A stretch of DNA of 64,000 nt from Aminobacter sp039907765 (GTDB lineage: Bacteria; Pseudomonadota; Alphaproteobacteria; Rhizobiales; Rhizobiaceae), in contig NZ_JARDJI010000001.1 of NCBI RefSeq assembly GCF_039907765.1, forward strand, positions 1-64,000. The letters are read 5' to 3'. Shown in pieces: positions 51,131 to 59,587 of the stretch; the first letter of the stretch is position 1, and each line of letters begins with the position of its first letter. Below the pieces are notes generated by a model. That model saw only the letters and a program-made list of their open reading frames with translations. It was not told the origin of the DNA and searched no databases. A program made the translations under genes and the position numbers.

Positions 51131-51329
51131 GAGCGAGTAGGGAGTAGTGAGTAGTGAGTAGCGAAGGGAATTGGGGAATATTGAGAAATAAGTAGTGAGT
51201 GGCGACTAGAAAGAAAAAGGCCCCGTTCGATTGACGATCCGGGGCCTTTTCTTAGATTTCTATTCGCTATTCGCTATTCGCTATTCGCTATTCGCTATTC
51301 GCTATTCGCTATTCGCTATTCGCTATTCG
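51131..51329. repeat. Short direct repeats and ten tandem copies of CTATTCG
   Basis: 51131-51200 holds AGTAGTGAGTAGTGAGTAG-type units. 51260-51329 is CTATTCG repeated ten times without a change, ending directly at the gcrA stop codon (51331-51333). A hairpin (AAAAGGCCCC at 51215 and GGGGCCTTTT at 51241) lies between the two. No gene is seen here. Copy number in such arrays usually varies between strains. Confidence 0.9.
51215..51250 (+). terminator. Bidirectional terminator between corA and gcrA
   Basis: AAAAGGCCCC and GGGGCCTTTT pair perfectly, the stem is flanked by A-rich and T-rich tracts, and it sits between convergent genes. It can end transcription from both. Confidence 0.75.
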
Positions 51330-51330
51330 C

Positions 51331-51852
51331 TCAGCGCGCCTTGCGGCGCTCGGAGGCCGGCTGGAAGGCGACCTTCGAATGGTAGCCGCAATAGGGGCCG
51401 CTGTCGCCGACGTCGTTGCCGCAGAAGTTGAAGTCTTCGCTCAGCGGGTCGCCATTGGGCCACTTGCAGGTGCGCTCGCTGAGCTGGATCAACTGCAGGC
51501 GCCGCGAGATCGGCACGACGACGTTCTCGACCGGGCGGATGTAGTGGCGGGCGACCGGCTCCACGTCGAACTGGGCCTGCAGCGCGGTGGCGCCGATGGT
51601 GGCGGTCACGGTGCGCGTGGTCGTCACCGTGCGCTGGACCGACTTGGTCGCGCTCGGGGCCGTCGCGGTCGCCTTCTTCTGGCGCGTCGGCGCGGCCGTG
51701 GCGCGGCCACGGCTGGACAGCTTCAGGCGATGGACCTTGCCGATGACGGCATTGCGGCTGACACCGCCGAGCTGCGCCGCGATCTGGCTTGCGCTCAGAC
51801 CCTCCGACCACAATTTCCTGAGAAGTTCGACCCGCTCGTCAGTCCAGTTCAT
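51331..51852 (-). CDS. gcrA: Cell-cycle regulator GcrA
   Basis: A 173-residue GcrA. The DNA-binding start is NWTDERVELLRKLWSEGLSASQIAAQLGGVSRNAVIGKVHRL, followed by a basic, Ala/Thr-rich linker and a C-terminal region with CKWPNGDP and CGNDVGDSGPYCGYH, as in alphaproteobacterial GcrA. It acts with sigma-70 at promoters carrying CcrM-methylated GANTC. The ATG at 51852 has AGGAG upstream; the frame extends to 51900. Two GANTC sites lie upstream at 51991-51995 and 52004-52008. Confidence 0.93.
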   Translation of the reverse strand: MNWTDERVELLRKLWSEGLSASQIAAQLGGVSRNAVIGKVHRLKLSSRGRATAAPTRQKKATATAPSATKSVQRTVTTTRTVTATIGATALQAQFDVEPVARHYIRPVENVVVPISRRLQLIQLSERTCKWPNGDPLSEDFNFCGNDVGDSGPYCGYHSKVAFQPASERRKAR

Positions 51853-52116
51853 GAGACCGTGCTCCTGATTTAGCGCGCAGAATTCGGAATCCGTCACCAC
51901 CCCGGGGGCCGGGTGGGCACCACATCTATTCGGTGATTATGTCCGCCGCACGAAATCTAGTTATTTCTCAACTACAATTACCGATGCGCTGACTCGGTGA
52001 CAAGAGTCCGACCGGCAACAGTGATTCTGTTTTTTCGGTTTTCCCCAACTTGCCTCAACCTTGCCGCGGGGCGCGGCCAGCAAGGGCACGTCGCTTGGTC
52101 CTGCACGACGTTTTCG

Positions 52117-52176
52117 TTGACTTCATGACCGAAAAACCTGATATACCCGCGGGGCCGCCGCTTGAGGCGGCTTTTT
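52117..52176 (+). promoter_or_regulatory. argD promoter and leader terminator-like hairpin
   Basis: TTGACT (52117) and GATATA (52140) are spaced by 17 bp, a good sigma-70 promoter. Within about 10 nt of the expected start, GCCGCC and GGCGGC (52154-52159, 52166-52171) form a hairpin followed by five T, before the argD ribosome site GGAG. This looks like a leader that could end transcription early. Confidence 0.6.
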
Positions 52177-52203
52177 GATTTTCCGGTTCCGGAGATGCAT
52201 ATA

Positions 52204-53397
52204 ATGAGCGGATCGGCGCTTTACGAGACATTTGCTCGTGCACCCCTGGCTTTCGAGCGAGGCGAGGGGTCTTGGCTGGTGGCCGAGAACGGCGAGCGAT
52301 ATCTCGATTTCGCCGGCGGCATCGCCGTCAATTCGCTGGGCCACGGCCATCCGCATCTCGTCCAGGCGCTGACCGAGCAGGCCGCCAAGCTGTGGCACGT
52401 CTCGAACCTCTACGAGATCCCCGGCCAGAGCCGGCTGGGCGAACGCCTGGCCGAGCACTCCTTCGCCGACCGCGTCTTCTTCACCAATTCGGGTGCGGAA
52501 GCGCTGGAATGCGCGATCAAGACGGCGCGTCGCTACCACTACAAGAACGGCCATCCGGAGCGCTACCGCGTCATCACCTTCGAGGGCGCCTTCCACGGGC
52601 GCACGCTGGCCACCATCGCCGCCGGCGGCCAGGCGAAATATCTCGAAGGCTTCGGCCCGAAGGTCGACGGCTTCGACCAGGTGGCCTTCGACGACATCGA
52701 CGCGGCCGAGAAGCTGATCGGACCCGAAACGGCGGCGATCCTGCTCGAGCCGGTGCAGGGCGAGGGCGGCATCCGCCCGTTCCCGACAGCCTCGCTCAAG
52801 CGCCTGCGCCAGCTGTGCGACAAGCACGACCTGCTTTTGATTTTCGACGAAGTGCAATGCGGCATCGGCCGGACCGGCAAGCTCTACGCCTATGAGTGGT
52901 CGGGCGTTTCGCCGGACCTGATGGCGATCGCCAAGGGCATCGGCGGCGGTTTCCCCGTGGGCGCCTGCCTTGCCACCGAAGCGGCGGCGAGCGCCATGAC
53001 GCCCGGCGTGCATGGCACCACCTTCGGCGGCAATCCGCTTGCCATGGCGGTCGGCAACGCCGTGCTCGACGTCGTGCTCGACGAAGGCTTCCTCGAGGAG
53101 GTCAGCCGCAAGGCGCTGCTCCTGAAGCAGGGGCTCGCGGCCATCGCCGACGAGTTCCCGGAAGTGATTTCCGACATCCGAGGCGCCGGCCTGATGCTGG
53201 GCGTCAAATGCGCCATGCCCAACACCAAGGTGAACATGGCGCTGCGCGACCAGAAGCTGCTCGCGGTGCCTGCGGGCGACAATGTGATCCGCCTGCTGCC
53301 GCCGCTCACCACCACAGACGCGGACATCCAGGAAGCGCTGAAGCGCATCCGCGCCGGCGCCGCCAGCCTCTCCAAGGCCGCCGCCAACGGCGGATAA
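52204..53397 (+). CDS. argD: Acetylornithine aminotransferase
   Basis: A 397-residue class III PLP aminotransferase that makes N-acetylornithine in arginine synthesis (possibly also succinyl-diaminopimelate). Visible are GGIAVNSLGHGHP, FFTNSGAEALECAIKTAR, EGAFHGRTLATIA, LLEPVQGEGGI, FDEVQCGIGRTG and the PLP lysine in AIAKGIGGGFP. The ATG at 52204 with GGAG at an 8-nt distance is preferred to 52195. It is followed by argF after 14 bp. Confidence 0.93.
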   Translation: MSGSALYETFARAPLAFERGEGSWLVAENGERYLDFAGGIAVNSLGHGHPHLVQALTEQAAKLWHVSNLYEIPGQSRLGERLAEHSFADRVFFTNSGAEALECAIKTARRYHYKNGHPERYRVITFEGAFHGRTLATIAAGGQAKYLEGFGPKVDGFDQVAFDDIDAAEKLIGPETAAILLEPVQGEGGIRPFPTASLKRLRQLCDKHDLLLIFDEVQCGIGRTGKLYAYEWSGVSPDLMAIAKGIGGGFPVGACLATEAAASAMTPGVHGTTFGGNPLAMAVGNAVLDVVLDEGFLEEVSRKALLLKQGLAAIADEFPEVISDIRGAGLMLGVKCAMPNTKVNMALRDQKLLAVPAGDNVIRLLPPLTTTDADIQEALKRIRAGAASLSKAAANGG

Positions 53398-53411
53398 ACC
53401 AAGGACGACTT

Positions 53412-54329
53412 ATGACCAGCGCAATTCGTCATTTCACCGACCTCTCGGGCCTGTCCGGGAGCGACCTTCGCGGGATTCTGGACGATGCGGCGGCGCGCAA
53501 GGCGCGCCTGAAAGCTGGCGAGCGATCCAAGCCGCTCGAGGGCAAGGTGCTGGCGATGATCTTCGACAAGCCGTCGACGCGCACGCGCATCTCCTTCGAT
53601 GTCGGCATGCGCCAGCTCGGCGGCGAGACGATCATGCTGACGGGCACCGAGATGCAACTCGGCCGCTCGGAGTCGATCGCCGACACCGCCAAGGTGCTGT
53701 CGCGTTATGTCGACGCGATCATGATCCGCACGACGGCGCATGACCGCCTGCTCGAGCTGACCGAGAACGCCACGATCCCGGTCATCAACGGCCTCACCGA
53801 CGACACCCATCCGTGCCAGCTGATGGCCGACATCCTCACCTTCGAGGAGCATCGCGGCCCGGTTGCCGGCAAGACCTTTGCCTGGACCGGCGACGGCAAC
53901 AACGTGCTGCACTCGCTGCTCGAAGCCTCGGCGCGCTTCCGCTTCAACGTCAACATGGCCGTGCCGGAAGGCAGCGAGCCCGAGCAGAAGTACGTCGACT
54001 GGGCCCGCGCCAATGGCGGCAAGGTGATGCTGACCCGCGATGCGGAGGCAGCCGTCAGCGGCGTCGATGCCGTGGTGACCGACTGCTGGGTGTCGATGGG
54101 CCAGGAGCACCGCGCCCGCGGCCACAACGTCTTCCTGCCCTACCAGGTCAATGCCGAGCTGATGAAGCACGCCAAGCCGGACGCGCTGTTCATGCACTGC
54201 CTGCCGGCGCATCGCGGCGAGGAGGTCACCGACGAGGTGATCGACGGGCCCAACTCGGTGGTGTTCGACGAGGCCGAGAACCGGCTGCATGCGCAGAAGG
54301 CCGTGCTGGCCTGGTGCCTCGGCGCTTGA
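53412..54329 (+). CDS. argF: Ornithine carbamoyltransferase
   Basis: A 305-residue enzyme that converts ornithine and carbamoyl phosphate to citrulline. The carbamoyl-phosphate motif STRTRISFDVG, the HPCQ motif (DDTHPCQLMAD), DCWVSMGQE and the HCLPAHRG motif are complete. GGACGACTT precedes the ATG. It is the second gene of the argD-argF pair, with hslO after it. Confidence 0.94.
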   Translation: MTSAIRHFTDLSGLSGSDLRGILDDAAARKARLKAGERSKPLEGKVLAMIFDKPSTRTRISFDVGMRQLGGETIMLTGTEMQLGRSESIADTAKVLSRYVDAIMIRTTAHDRLLELTENATIPVINGLTDDTHPCQLMADILTFEEHRGPVAGKTFAWTGDGNNVLHSLLEASARFRFNVNMAVPEGSEPEQKYVDWARANGGKVMLTRDAEAAVSGVDAVVTDCWVSMGQEHRARGHNVFLPYQVNAELMKHAKPDALFMHCLPAHRGEEVTDEVIDGPNSVVFDEAENRLHAQKAVLAWCLGA

Positions 54330-54334
54330 ATGAC

Positions 54335-54365
54335 TGATCCCGCGACCCTATCTGGGGCGGGATCA
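54335..54365 (+). terminator. Hairpin between argF and hslO
   Basis: TGATCCCGC and GCGGGATCA form a 9-bp stem with an inner ACCC/GGGG part. No T tract follows, so it probably gives partial termination or message protection. Confidence 0.5.
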
Positions 54366-54445
54366 ACACAATCTATCGATGCCTTGTTCTGCGACCGCCG
54401 GCTGGCCGACTGGTCGCAGAATTCATTATATGGGAAACAGATCCA

Positions 54446-55435
54446 GTGACTGAGACCGAACGCAAGCTCGGCGAGTTCGGGTTCGCCGGCGACGACCACG
54501 TCGTTCCATTCGCGGTCGAGCCGCTCGACGTGCGCGGCCGCACCGTGCAGCTCGGGCCCCTGCTCGACCAGATCCTCGACCGCCATGACTATCCGGAGCC
54601 TGTGGCGAGGCTGCTCGCCGAGGCCTGCGTGGTCACGGTGCTGCTCGGCACCTCGCTCAAGTTCGAGGGCAAGTTCATCCTGCAGACCCGCACCGACGGG
54701 CCGGTGGACATGCTGGTGGCGGACTTCACCACGCCGCATTCGCTGCGTGCCTATGCCCGCTTCGACGCCGACCGCGTCGAGGAGGCCATCAAGGCCGGCA
54801 TGACCGCGCCCGAGGACCTGCTCGGCACCGGCGTCCTGGCGCTGACCATCGACCAGGGTGCGCATACCCAGCGCTACCAGGGCATCGTCGAGCTCAACGG
54901 CATTTCGCTCGAAGAGGCGGCGCGCACCTATTTCCGCCAGTCGGAGCAGATCCCGACCGACCTGCGCCTGTCTGTCGCCAAGCTGGTGCTTCCGGGCGAG
55001 GGCGGCGGCGAGCACTGGCGCGCCGGCGGGCTGCTGGCCCAGTTCCTGCCGGACTCGCCCGAGCGCCGGAGGGTGCAGGACATTCATGGCGGCGACGGCG
55101 ACCAGCGCGATGTCGCGGCCGAGCCCGAGGACAATGCCTGGCAGGAGCTCCTGGCGCTGGTCGCGACCATCGAGCCGACCGAACTGATCGATCCGACCGT
55201 GGGCGCCGAGCGGCTGCTCTACCGTCTGTTCCATGAGCACGGCGTGCGCGTCTACGAAGGCGTGCATGTCGCCGACGACTGCTCGTGCTCGGACCACAAG
55301 ATCCGCGGCATCCTGCAGGGTTTCTCGGCGGAGGAGATCAAGGACAGCGTCGAAGGCGGCCGCATTCGCGTCAACTGCGAGTTCTGCTCGAAGGCCTACG
55401 AGTTCGATCCGGGCGAGTTCGCCGCAGCCGAATAG
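54446..55435 (+). CDS. hslO: Redox-activated chaperone Hsp33
   Basis: A 329-residue Hsp33. The N-terminal domain has EACVVTVLLGTSLKFEGKFILQTRTDGPVDMLVADF; the C-terminal zinc-binding redox switch holds four cysteines in two pairs (DDCSCSD and CEFCSKAY). Oxidation of these unfolds the C-terminal part and activates holdase function. It starts at GTG 54446. Slightly longer than the E. coli protein because of internal inserts, e.g. GGDGDQRDVAAEPEDN. It is encoded after the arg genes. Confidence 0.93.
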   Translation: MTETERKLGEFGFAGDDHVVPFAVEPLDVRGRTVQLGPLLDQILDRHDYPEPVARLLAEACVVTVLLGTSLKFEGKFILQTRTDGPVDMLVADFTTPHSLRAYARFDADRVEEAIKAGMTAPEDLLGTGVLALTIDQGAHTQRYQGIVELNGISLEEAARTYFRQSEQIPTDLRLSVAKLVLPGEGGGEHWRAGGLLAQFLPDSPERRRVQDIHGGDGDQRDVAAEPEDNAWQELLALVATIEPTELIDPTVGAERLLYRLFHEHGVRVYEGVHVADDCSCSDHKIRGILQGFSAEEIKDSVEGGRIRVNCEFCSKAYEFDPGEFAAAE

Positions 55436-55436
55436 C

Positions 55437-55829
55437 TCAGTTCAGCCTGTGCCGCGCATTGGGCAGGTCGAGCGAGAACGCCGGTATCGCGACGTCGAAC
55501 AGCTCGCCCGCCTCGTTGCGCATGGTGTAGCGCCCGACCATGATGCCCGACGGCGTCGAGAGCGGGCAGCCGGACGTGTACTGATAGCTGTCGCCGGGGT
55601 TGAGCTCGGGCTGGTCGCCGACGACGCCCGGGCCGCGCACCTCCTCGATCTTGCCGGCCGCGTCGGTGATGTGCCAGTAGCGCGACAACAGCTGCACGAA
55701 CTCGTCCGAGTTGTTCTCGATGGTGACGCGATAGCCCCAGACGTAGTGGTTCTCGGAAGGTTCGGACCGTTCCTCGAGGTAGAACGGCTCGACCTCGACG
55801 GCGATGTTGCGGGTGACCGCGCGATACAT
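55437..55829 (-). CDS. apaG: ApaG family protein
   Basis: A 130-residue ApaG with an Ig-like beta-sandwich: MYRAVTRNIAVEVEPFYLEERSEP, VWGYRVTIENNS, YWHITDAAGKIEEVRGPGVVGDQPELNPGDSYQYTSGCPL and MVGRYTMRNEAGELFDV. Bacterial ApaG is linked to Co/Mg and diadenosine tetraphosphate metabolism, but the mechanism is unclear. ATG 55829 has GGAG 6 nt upstream and the usual length; the longer frame to 55850 is possible. Convergent with hslO, 1 nt apart. Confidence 0.93.
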   Translation of the reverse strand: MYRAVTRNIAVEVEPFYLEERSEPSENHYVWGYRVTIENNSDEFVQLLSRYWHITDAAGKIEEVRGPGVVGDQPELNPGDSYQYTSGCPLSTPSGIMVGRYTMRNEAGELFDVAIPAFSLDLPNARHRLN

Positions 55830-56016
55830 GCTGCGCTCCATGACCTTCACGCTAGGGTCCGCCCCTTGCCGCGGGCGGTCAACAACTGATCGCCTTGTTC
55901 ACGCCGAATGTGATCGGCACATGGCGGGGATTTCGCACAACCGACACCCATGTGTCACCCGCGCGTCATGCGCGGGCGTGAGTTTCCGCGTCGTCCAACG
56001 ACAAGGAATCACTGCA

Positions 56017-56949
56017 ATGAAACGTCTCTTCACACTCCTGCTCGCATCCGTCTGCCTGGCCGGCACGGCTGCCCGCGCCGACGACCTGGCGGACAGCATC
56101 GGCAAGCTGACCCGTGGCGCGGAGTGGACGCTCGTCAAGTCATCGATGCTCGGTTTCGACACCTTCCATCCGCAGGGCTTCGCGCGTGTCGGCGACTCCC
56201 TGTTCATGTCGTCTGTCGAGATCATCGAGCGCACCAAGAAATACGAGACGCCGCAGAACGGCATGGACCGCGACGAGGGCAAAGGCGCCGGGCATCTGTT
56301 CAAGCTCGACGCCGACGGTAAGCTCATCGGCCAGGTGAAGCTCGGCGAAGGGGCCATCTACCATCCCGGCGGCATCGACTACGACGGCCGCTGGCTGTGG
56401 GTGCCGGTTGCCGAGTACCGCCCGAACAGCAAGTCGATCATGTACCGCGTCGATCCGGAGACGCTGGAAGCCACCGAGGTCTTCCGCTTTCCCGACCACA
56501 TCGGCGGCGTCGTCTACGATGCCGAGCAGGGCACGCTGCATGCCGTCAGCTGGGGTTCGCGCCGGTTCTACACCTGGAAGGTGACCGAGGACCTCACCGT
56601 GCCGGACGCGGCGCTCGACCCCGAGAAGACCCGCACGCTCAATCCCTCGCACTACATCGACTATCAGGACTGCGGACTGGCGAAGCCGGGCCAGGCGGTC
56701 TGCACCGGCCTGACCGAATACCGTCCGGGCCCGGATGGACAGCTGTTCCGCCTTGGCGGCATCGACGTGATCGACCTCAAGGAAGGCCGCCCCTTGTTCC
56801 AGGTGCCCGTGCAGATCTGGACGGAGAAGGGCAAGTCGATCACCGGCAATCCGGTGCTGGTCGAGAAGACCGAAACCGGCATTCGCCTGACCGCGGCGCC
56901 CGAGGACAACGAGACCAAGCTCTACGTCTACGAGACCAAGCTGCCGTAA
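56017..56949 (+). CDS. Secreted DUF6454-like protein
   Basis: A 310-residue exported protein. The signal peptide MKRLFTLLLASVCLAGTAARA is followed by a beta-propeller-like body with repeated blocks (FDTFHPQGFARVGDSLFMSSVEII, GHLFKLDADGKLIGQVKL, WVPVAEYRPNSKSIMYRVD, GVVYDAEQGTLHAVSWGSRRFY). It resembles the family DUF6454, as far as I recall. No enzyme motif is visible. AAGGAATC precedes the ATG. A strong terminator follows. Confidence 0.75.
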   Translation: MKRLFTLLLASVCLAGTAARADDLADSIGKLTRGAEWTLVKSSMLGFDTFHPQGFARVGDSLFMSSVEIIERTKKYETPQNGMDRDEGKGAGHLFKLDADGKLIGQVKLGEGAIYHPGGIDYDGRWLWVPVAEYRPNSKSIMYRVDPETLEATEVFRFPDHIGGVVYDAEQGTLHAVSWGSRRFYTWKVTEDLTVPDAALDPEKTRTLNPSHYIDYQDCGLAKPGQAVCTGLTEYRPGPDGQLFRLGGIDVIDLKEGRPLFQVPVQIWTEKGKSITGNPVLVEKTETGIRLTAAPEDNETKLYVYETKLP

Positions 56950-56960
56950 GGACAGCGAAA

Positions 56961-56994
56961 GAGGGGGCGCCCCGGTCGACCGGAGCGCCCCCTC
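56961..56994 (+). terminator. Strong terminator
   Basis: GAGGGGGCGC and GCGCCCCCTC form a 10-bp perfect stem enclosing CCCGGTCGACCGGA, followed by ATTT. It lies 12 bp after the DUF6454-like stop, before the convergent metZ. Confidence 0.85.
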
Positions 56995-57034
56995 ATTTGT
57001 CTACCTGCTTGACCGCCTGGGGCCGCCGGAGATC

Positions 57035-58228
57035 TCAGCGGGCGGCCTTCAGCGCGTCGCCGATGTCGTTGAGCAGGTCGTCGGCGTCCTCGAGGCCGAC
57101 CGACAGGCGCAGCGTGCCGTCGTCGATGCCGAGTTCGGCGCGGGCCTCGTCGGTGAGGTTCTTGTGCGTGGTGGTCGCCGGATGGGTGATCAGGCTCTTG
57201 GAGTCGCCGAGATTGTTCGAGATCAGGATGATCCGGAGCGCATTCTCGAAGGCGAAGGCCGCTTTCTTGCCGCCCTTGACGTCGAAGCAGATCAACGTCG
57301 AGCCGCCCTTCATCTGCTTGCTGACGATGTCGGCCTGCGGATGGTCAGCGCGGCCCGGATAGATGAGGCGCGAAACTTCCGGCCTCCCGGCGAGGAAGTC
57401 GGCGATCTTGCCGGCGGTCTCGGTCTGCTGACGGACGCGCAGCGGCAGCGTCTCCAGCCCCTTGAGCAGCGTCCAGGCATTGAACGGCGACAGGCTCGGC
57501 CCGGTGTGGCGGAAATAGTCGTGCAGGTTCTCGTCGATCCACTTCTTGTCGGACAGGATCACACCGCCCAGGCAGCGGCCCTGGCCGTCGATGTGCTTGG
57601 TGGCCGAGTAGACGACGATGTGGGCGCCGAGTTCGAGCGGCTTCTGCTGCATCGGCGTGGCGAAGACGTTGTCGACGACGACGCGGGCGCCGATCGAGTC
57701 GGCGAGCTGGGCCACGGCGGCGATGTCGACCACTTCCAGCGTCGGGTTGGTCGGGCTTTCGAGGAAGAAGAGCTTGGTGTTGGGCTGGAGAGCCCTTTCC
57801 CAGTTCTCGATCCTGGTGCCGTCGACCAGCGTCGCCTGGATGCCGTATTTGGGCGCCAGCGTCTCGACGATCCAGCGGCAGGAACCGAACAGCGCCCGCG
57901 CGGCGACGATGTGGTCGCCGGCCTTGAGGCTGCAGAGGATGGCGGCGGCGACCGCGGCCATGCCCGAGGCGGTGGCGCGGGCGTCCTCGGCGCCTTCGAG
58001 GGCGCACATGCGCTTCTCGAACATGTCTACGGTCGGGTTGGCGTAGCGCGAATAGATGAAGCCCTGCGTCTCGCCCTTGAAGCGCGCTTCGGCGCTTTCG
58101 GCGCTGTCGTAGACATAGCCCTGGGTCAGGTAGATCGCTTCGGAGGTCTCGCCGAATTCCGAGCGGAGCGTGCCGCCGTGGACGAGGGTGGTCTGGGGAT
58201 TCCAGTTGCGTGTCTTGTCGGTGGTCAT
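57035..58228 (-). CDS. metZ: O-succinylhomoserine sulfhydrylase
   Basis: A 397-residue Cys/Met-metabolism PLP enzyme that makes homocysteine directly from O-succinylhomoserine and sulfide. Visible are TTLVHGGTLRSEFGETSEAIYLTQGYVYDSAE, SGMAAVAAAI, VVDNVFATPM and the PLP lysine in SATKHIDGQGR. It is transcribed away from dcd. Its leader carries a SAM-II riboswitch and a terminator hairpin, so SAM should turn it off. Confidence 0.93.
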   Translation of the reverse strand: MTTDKTRNWNPQTTLVHGGTLRSEFGETSEAIYLTQGYVYDSAESAEARFKGETQGFIYSRYANPTVDMFEKRMCALEGAEDARATASGMAAVAAAILCSLKAGDHIVAARALFGSCRWIVETLAPKYGIQATLVDGTRIENWERALQPNTKLFFLESPTNPTLEVVDIAAVAQLADSIGARVVVDNVFATPMQQKPLELGAHIVVYSATKHIDGQGRCLGGVILSDKKWIDENLHDYFRHTGPSLSPFNAWTLLKGLETLPLRVRQQTETAGKIADFLAGRPEVSRLIYPGRADHPQADIVSKQMKGGSTLICFDVKGGKKAAFAFENALRIILISNNLGDSKSLITHPATTTHKNLTDEARAELGIDDGTLRLSVGLEDADDLLNDIGDALKAAR

Positions 58229-58244
58229 AGCGACTTCCAAATAC

Positions 58245-58280
58245 AAAAAAACCGGCCGCGAGAAGTCGCAAACCGGTCCA
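58245..58280 (-). terminator. Terminator hairpin between the SAM-II aptamer and metZ
   Basis: On the minus strand ACCGG, TTT, GCGA-CTTC-TCGC, GG, CCGGT and seven T form a hairpin with a U tract. It lies 17 nt upstream of the metZ start codon and downstream of the aptamer. Confidence 0.75.
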
Positions 58281-58287
58281 ACTGCGG

Positions 58288-58345
58288 CCCTTTAGCGACT
58301 TGTTTAACGTGGCTGCAAGCCGACCGGCCAAATCACCACGGGATA
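58288..58345 (-). ncRNA. SAM-II riboswitch (metA motif)
   Basis: Read on the minus strand: CCCGTGGTGATTTGGCCGG, then TCGGCTTGCAGCCACGTTAA, then ACAAGTCGCTAAAGG. This is the conserved SAM-II consensus: stem CGTGG/CCACG, the GATTTG loop and the AA(A)C...CGCTAAA tail that forms the pseudoknot. SAM-II aptamers are found mainly upstream of metA and metZ in alphaproteobacteria. Confidence 0.93.
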
Positions 58346-58350
58346 AAGGT

Positions 58351-58379
58351 CCTTTAGACCTGTCGCCGGCTTGCGTCAA
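58351..58379 (-). promoter_or_regulatory. metZ promoter
   Basis: On the minus strand TTGACG (58374-58379) is followed by 17 bp and TAAAGG (58351-58356). The predicted transcript would start at about 58344, directly at the first base of the aptamer. Confidence 0.65.
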
Positions 58380-58498
58380 TCGCGGGCTCGACTAAACGTT
58401 TTGGGCCACGCGCATGGTCCGAAGGCCGGGTCCATGGGCATCGAGCGCTGCAGCGTCCTTGCCGCACGGTCGCGCCGGCGTTGTAGAGGAGTTGGCCA

Positions 58499-59587
58499 AT
58501 GCGGCAGTCGGGCATTCTTCCGGACCAGGACATCGCGGCTTTGTTCGCTTCGGGTGCGCTGGCCGCACCGCCGCTCGACGCCGACCAGGTCCAGCCGGCG
58601 AGCCTCGACCTGCGCCTCGGCGCCAAGGCCTTTCGCGTGCGCGCCAGCTTCCTGCCCGGCCCCGGCCACCTGGTGCAGGCCAAGCTCGACCGGCTCAAGC
58701 TGCACGAGATCGACCTCGCCGACGGCGCCGTGCTGGAGACGGGCTGCGTCTACATCGTGCCGCTGCAGGAGGCGCTCAACCTGCCCGCCGACATCTCGGC
58801 CTCGGCCAATCCCAAGAGTTCGACCGGCCGCCTCGACATCTTCACGCGCGTCATGACCGACCGCGGCCAGGAGTTCGACAAGATCCCTGCCGGCTACGCC
58901 GGCCCGCTCTATCTTGAGGTCAGCCCGCGCACCTTCCCGATCGTCGTGCGCAAGGGCTCGCGCCTGTCGCAGATCCGCTTCAGGAAGGGCAATGCGCTGC
59001 TGTCGGAGGCGGAGCTGCACGCGCTGCACGTCTCCGACCGGCTGGTGGCGATCGATCCGCCCAACATTTCCGGCGGCGGCATAGCGCTGTCGATCGACCT
59101 CGGCGGCGAGGCGGGCAGCATCGTCGGCTATCGCGGCAAGCACCACACCGGCCTGGTCGACGTCGACAAGCGCGCGGCCCATGCGGTGGTCGATTTCTGG
59201 GAGCCGATCTACAACCACGGTTCGGGCGAACTGGTGCTGGACCCGGACGAATTCTACATCCTGGTTTCGCGCGAGGCCGTGCACGTGCCGCCGCTCTACG
59301 CCGCCGAGATGACCCCGTTCGATCCGCTGGTGGGCGAGTTCCGCGTCCATTATGCCGGCTTCTTCGATCCCGGCTTCGGCCATTCCGCCGCCGGCGGCAC
59401 CGGCAGCCGCGCCGTGCTCGAGGTGCGCAGCCACGAGGTGCCGTTCATCCTCGAACATGGCCAGATCGTCGGCCGCCTCGTCTATGAGTACATGCTGGCA
59501 CGCCCGCGCGCACTGTACGGCTCGGACCTGGGCTCCAACTACCAGGCGCAGGGCCTCAAGCTGTCCAAGCACTTCCGCATGACCTAA
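58499..59587 (+). CDS. dcd: 2'-deoxycytidine 5'-triphosphate deaminase, two-domain type
   Basis: A 362-residue Dcd. It has two tandem dUTPase-like domains: the first with SLDLRLGAKAFRVRASFLPGPG and ISASANPKSSTGRLDIFTRVMTDRG, the second with PPLYAAEMTPFDPLVGEFRVHYAGFFDPGFG and EHGQIVGRLVYEYML. This long form is typical of rhizobia. It makes dUTP from dCTP on the way to dTTP. It is divergent from metZ. Confidence 0.9.
   Translation: MRQSGILPDQDIAALFASGALAAPPLDADQVQPASLDLRLGAKAFRVRASFLPGPGHLVQAKLDRLKLHEIDLADGAVLETGCVYIVPLQEALNLPADISASANPKSSTGRLDIFTRVMTDRGQEFDKIPAGYAGPLYLEVSPRTFPIVVRKGSRLSQIRFRKGNALLSEAELHALHVSDRLVAIDPPNISGGGIALSIDLGGEAGSIVGYRGKHHTGLVDVDKRAAHAVVDFWEPIYNHGSGELVLDPDEFYILVSREAVHVPPLYAAEMTPFDPLVGEFRVHYAGFFDPGFGHSAAGGTGSRAVLEVRSHEVPFILEHGQIVGRLVYEYMLARPRALYGSDLGSNYQAQGLKLSKHFRMT

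Noticed and set aside
51260..51329. CTATTCG array as a CRISPR.
   Set aside because: The 7-bp units are contiguous with no spacers, and no cas gene is present; it is a simple tandem repeat.
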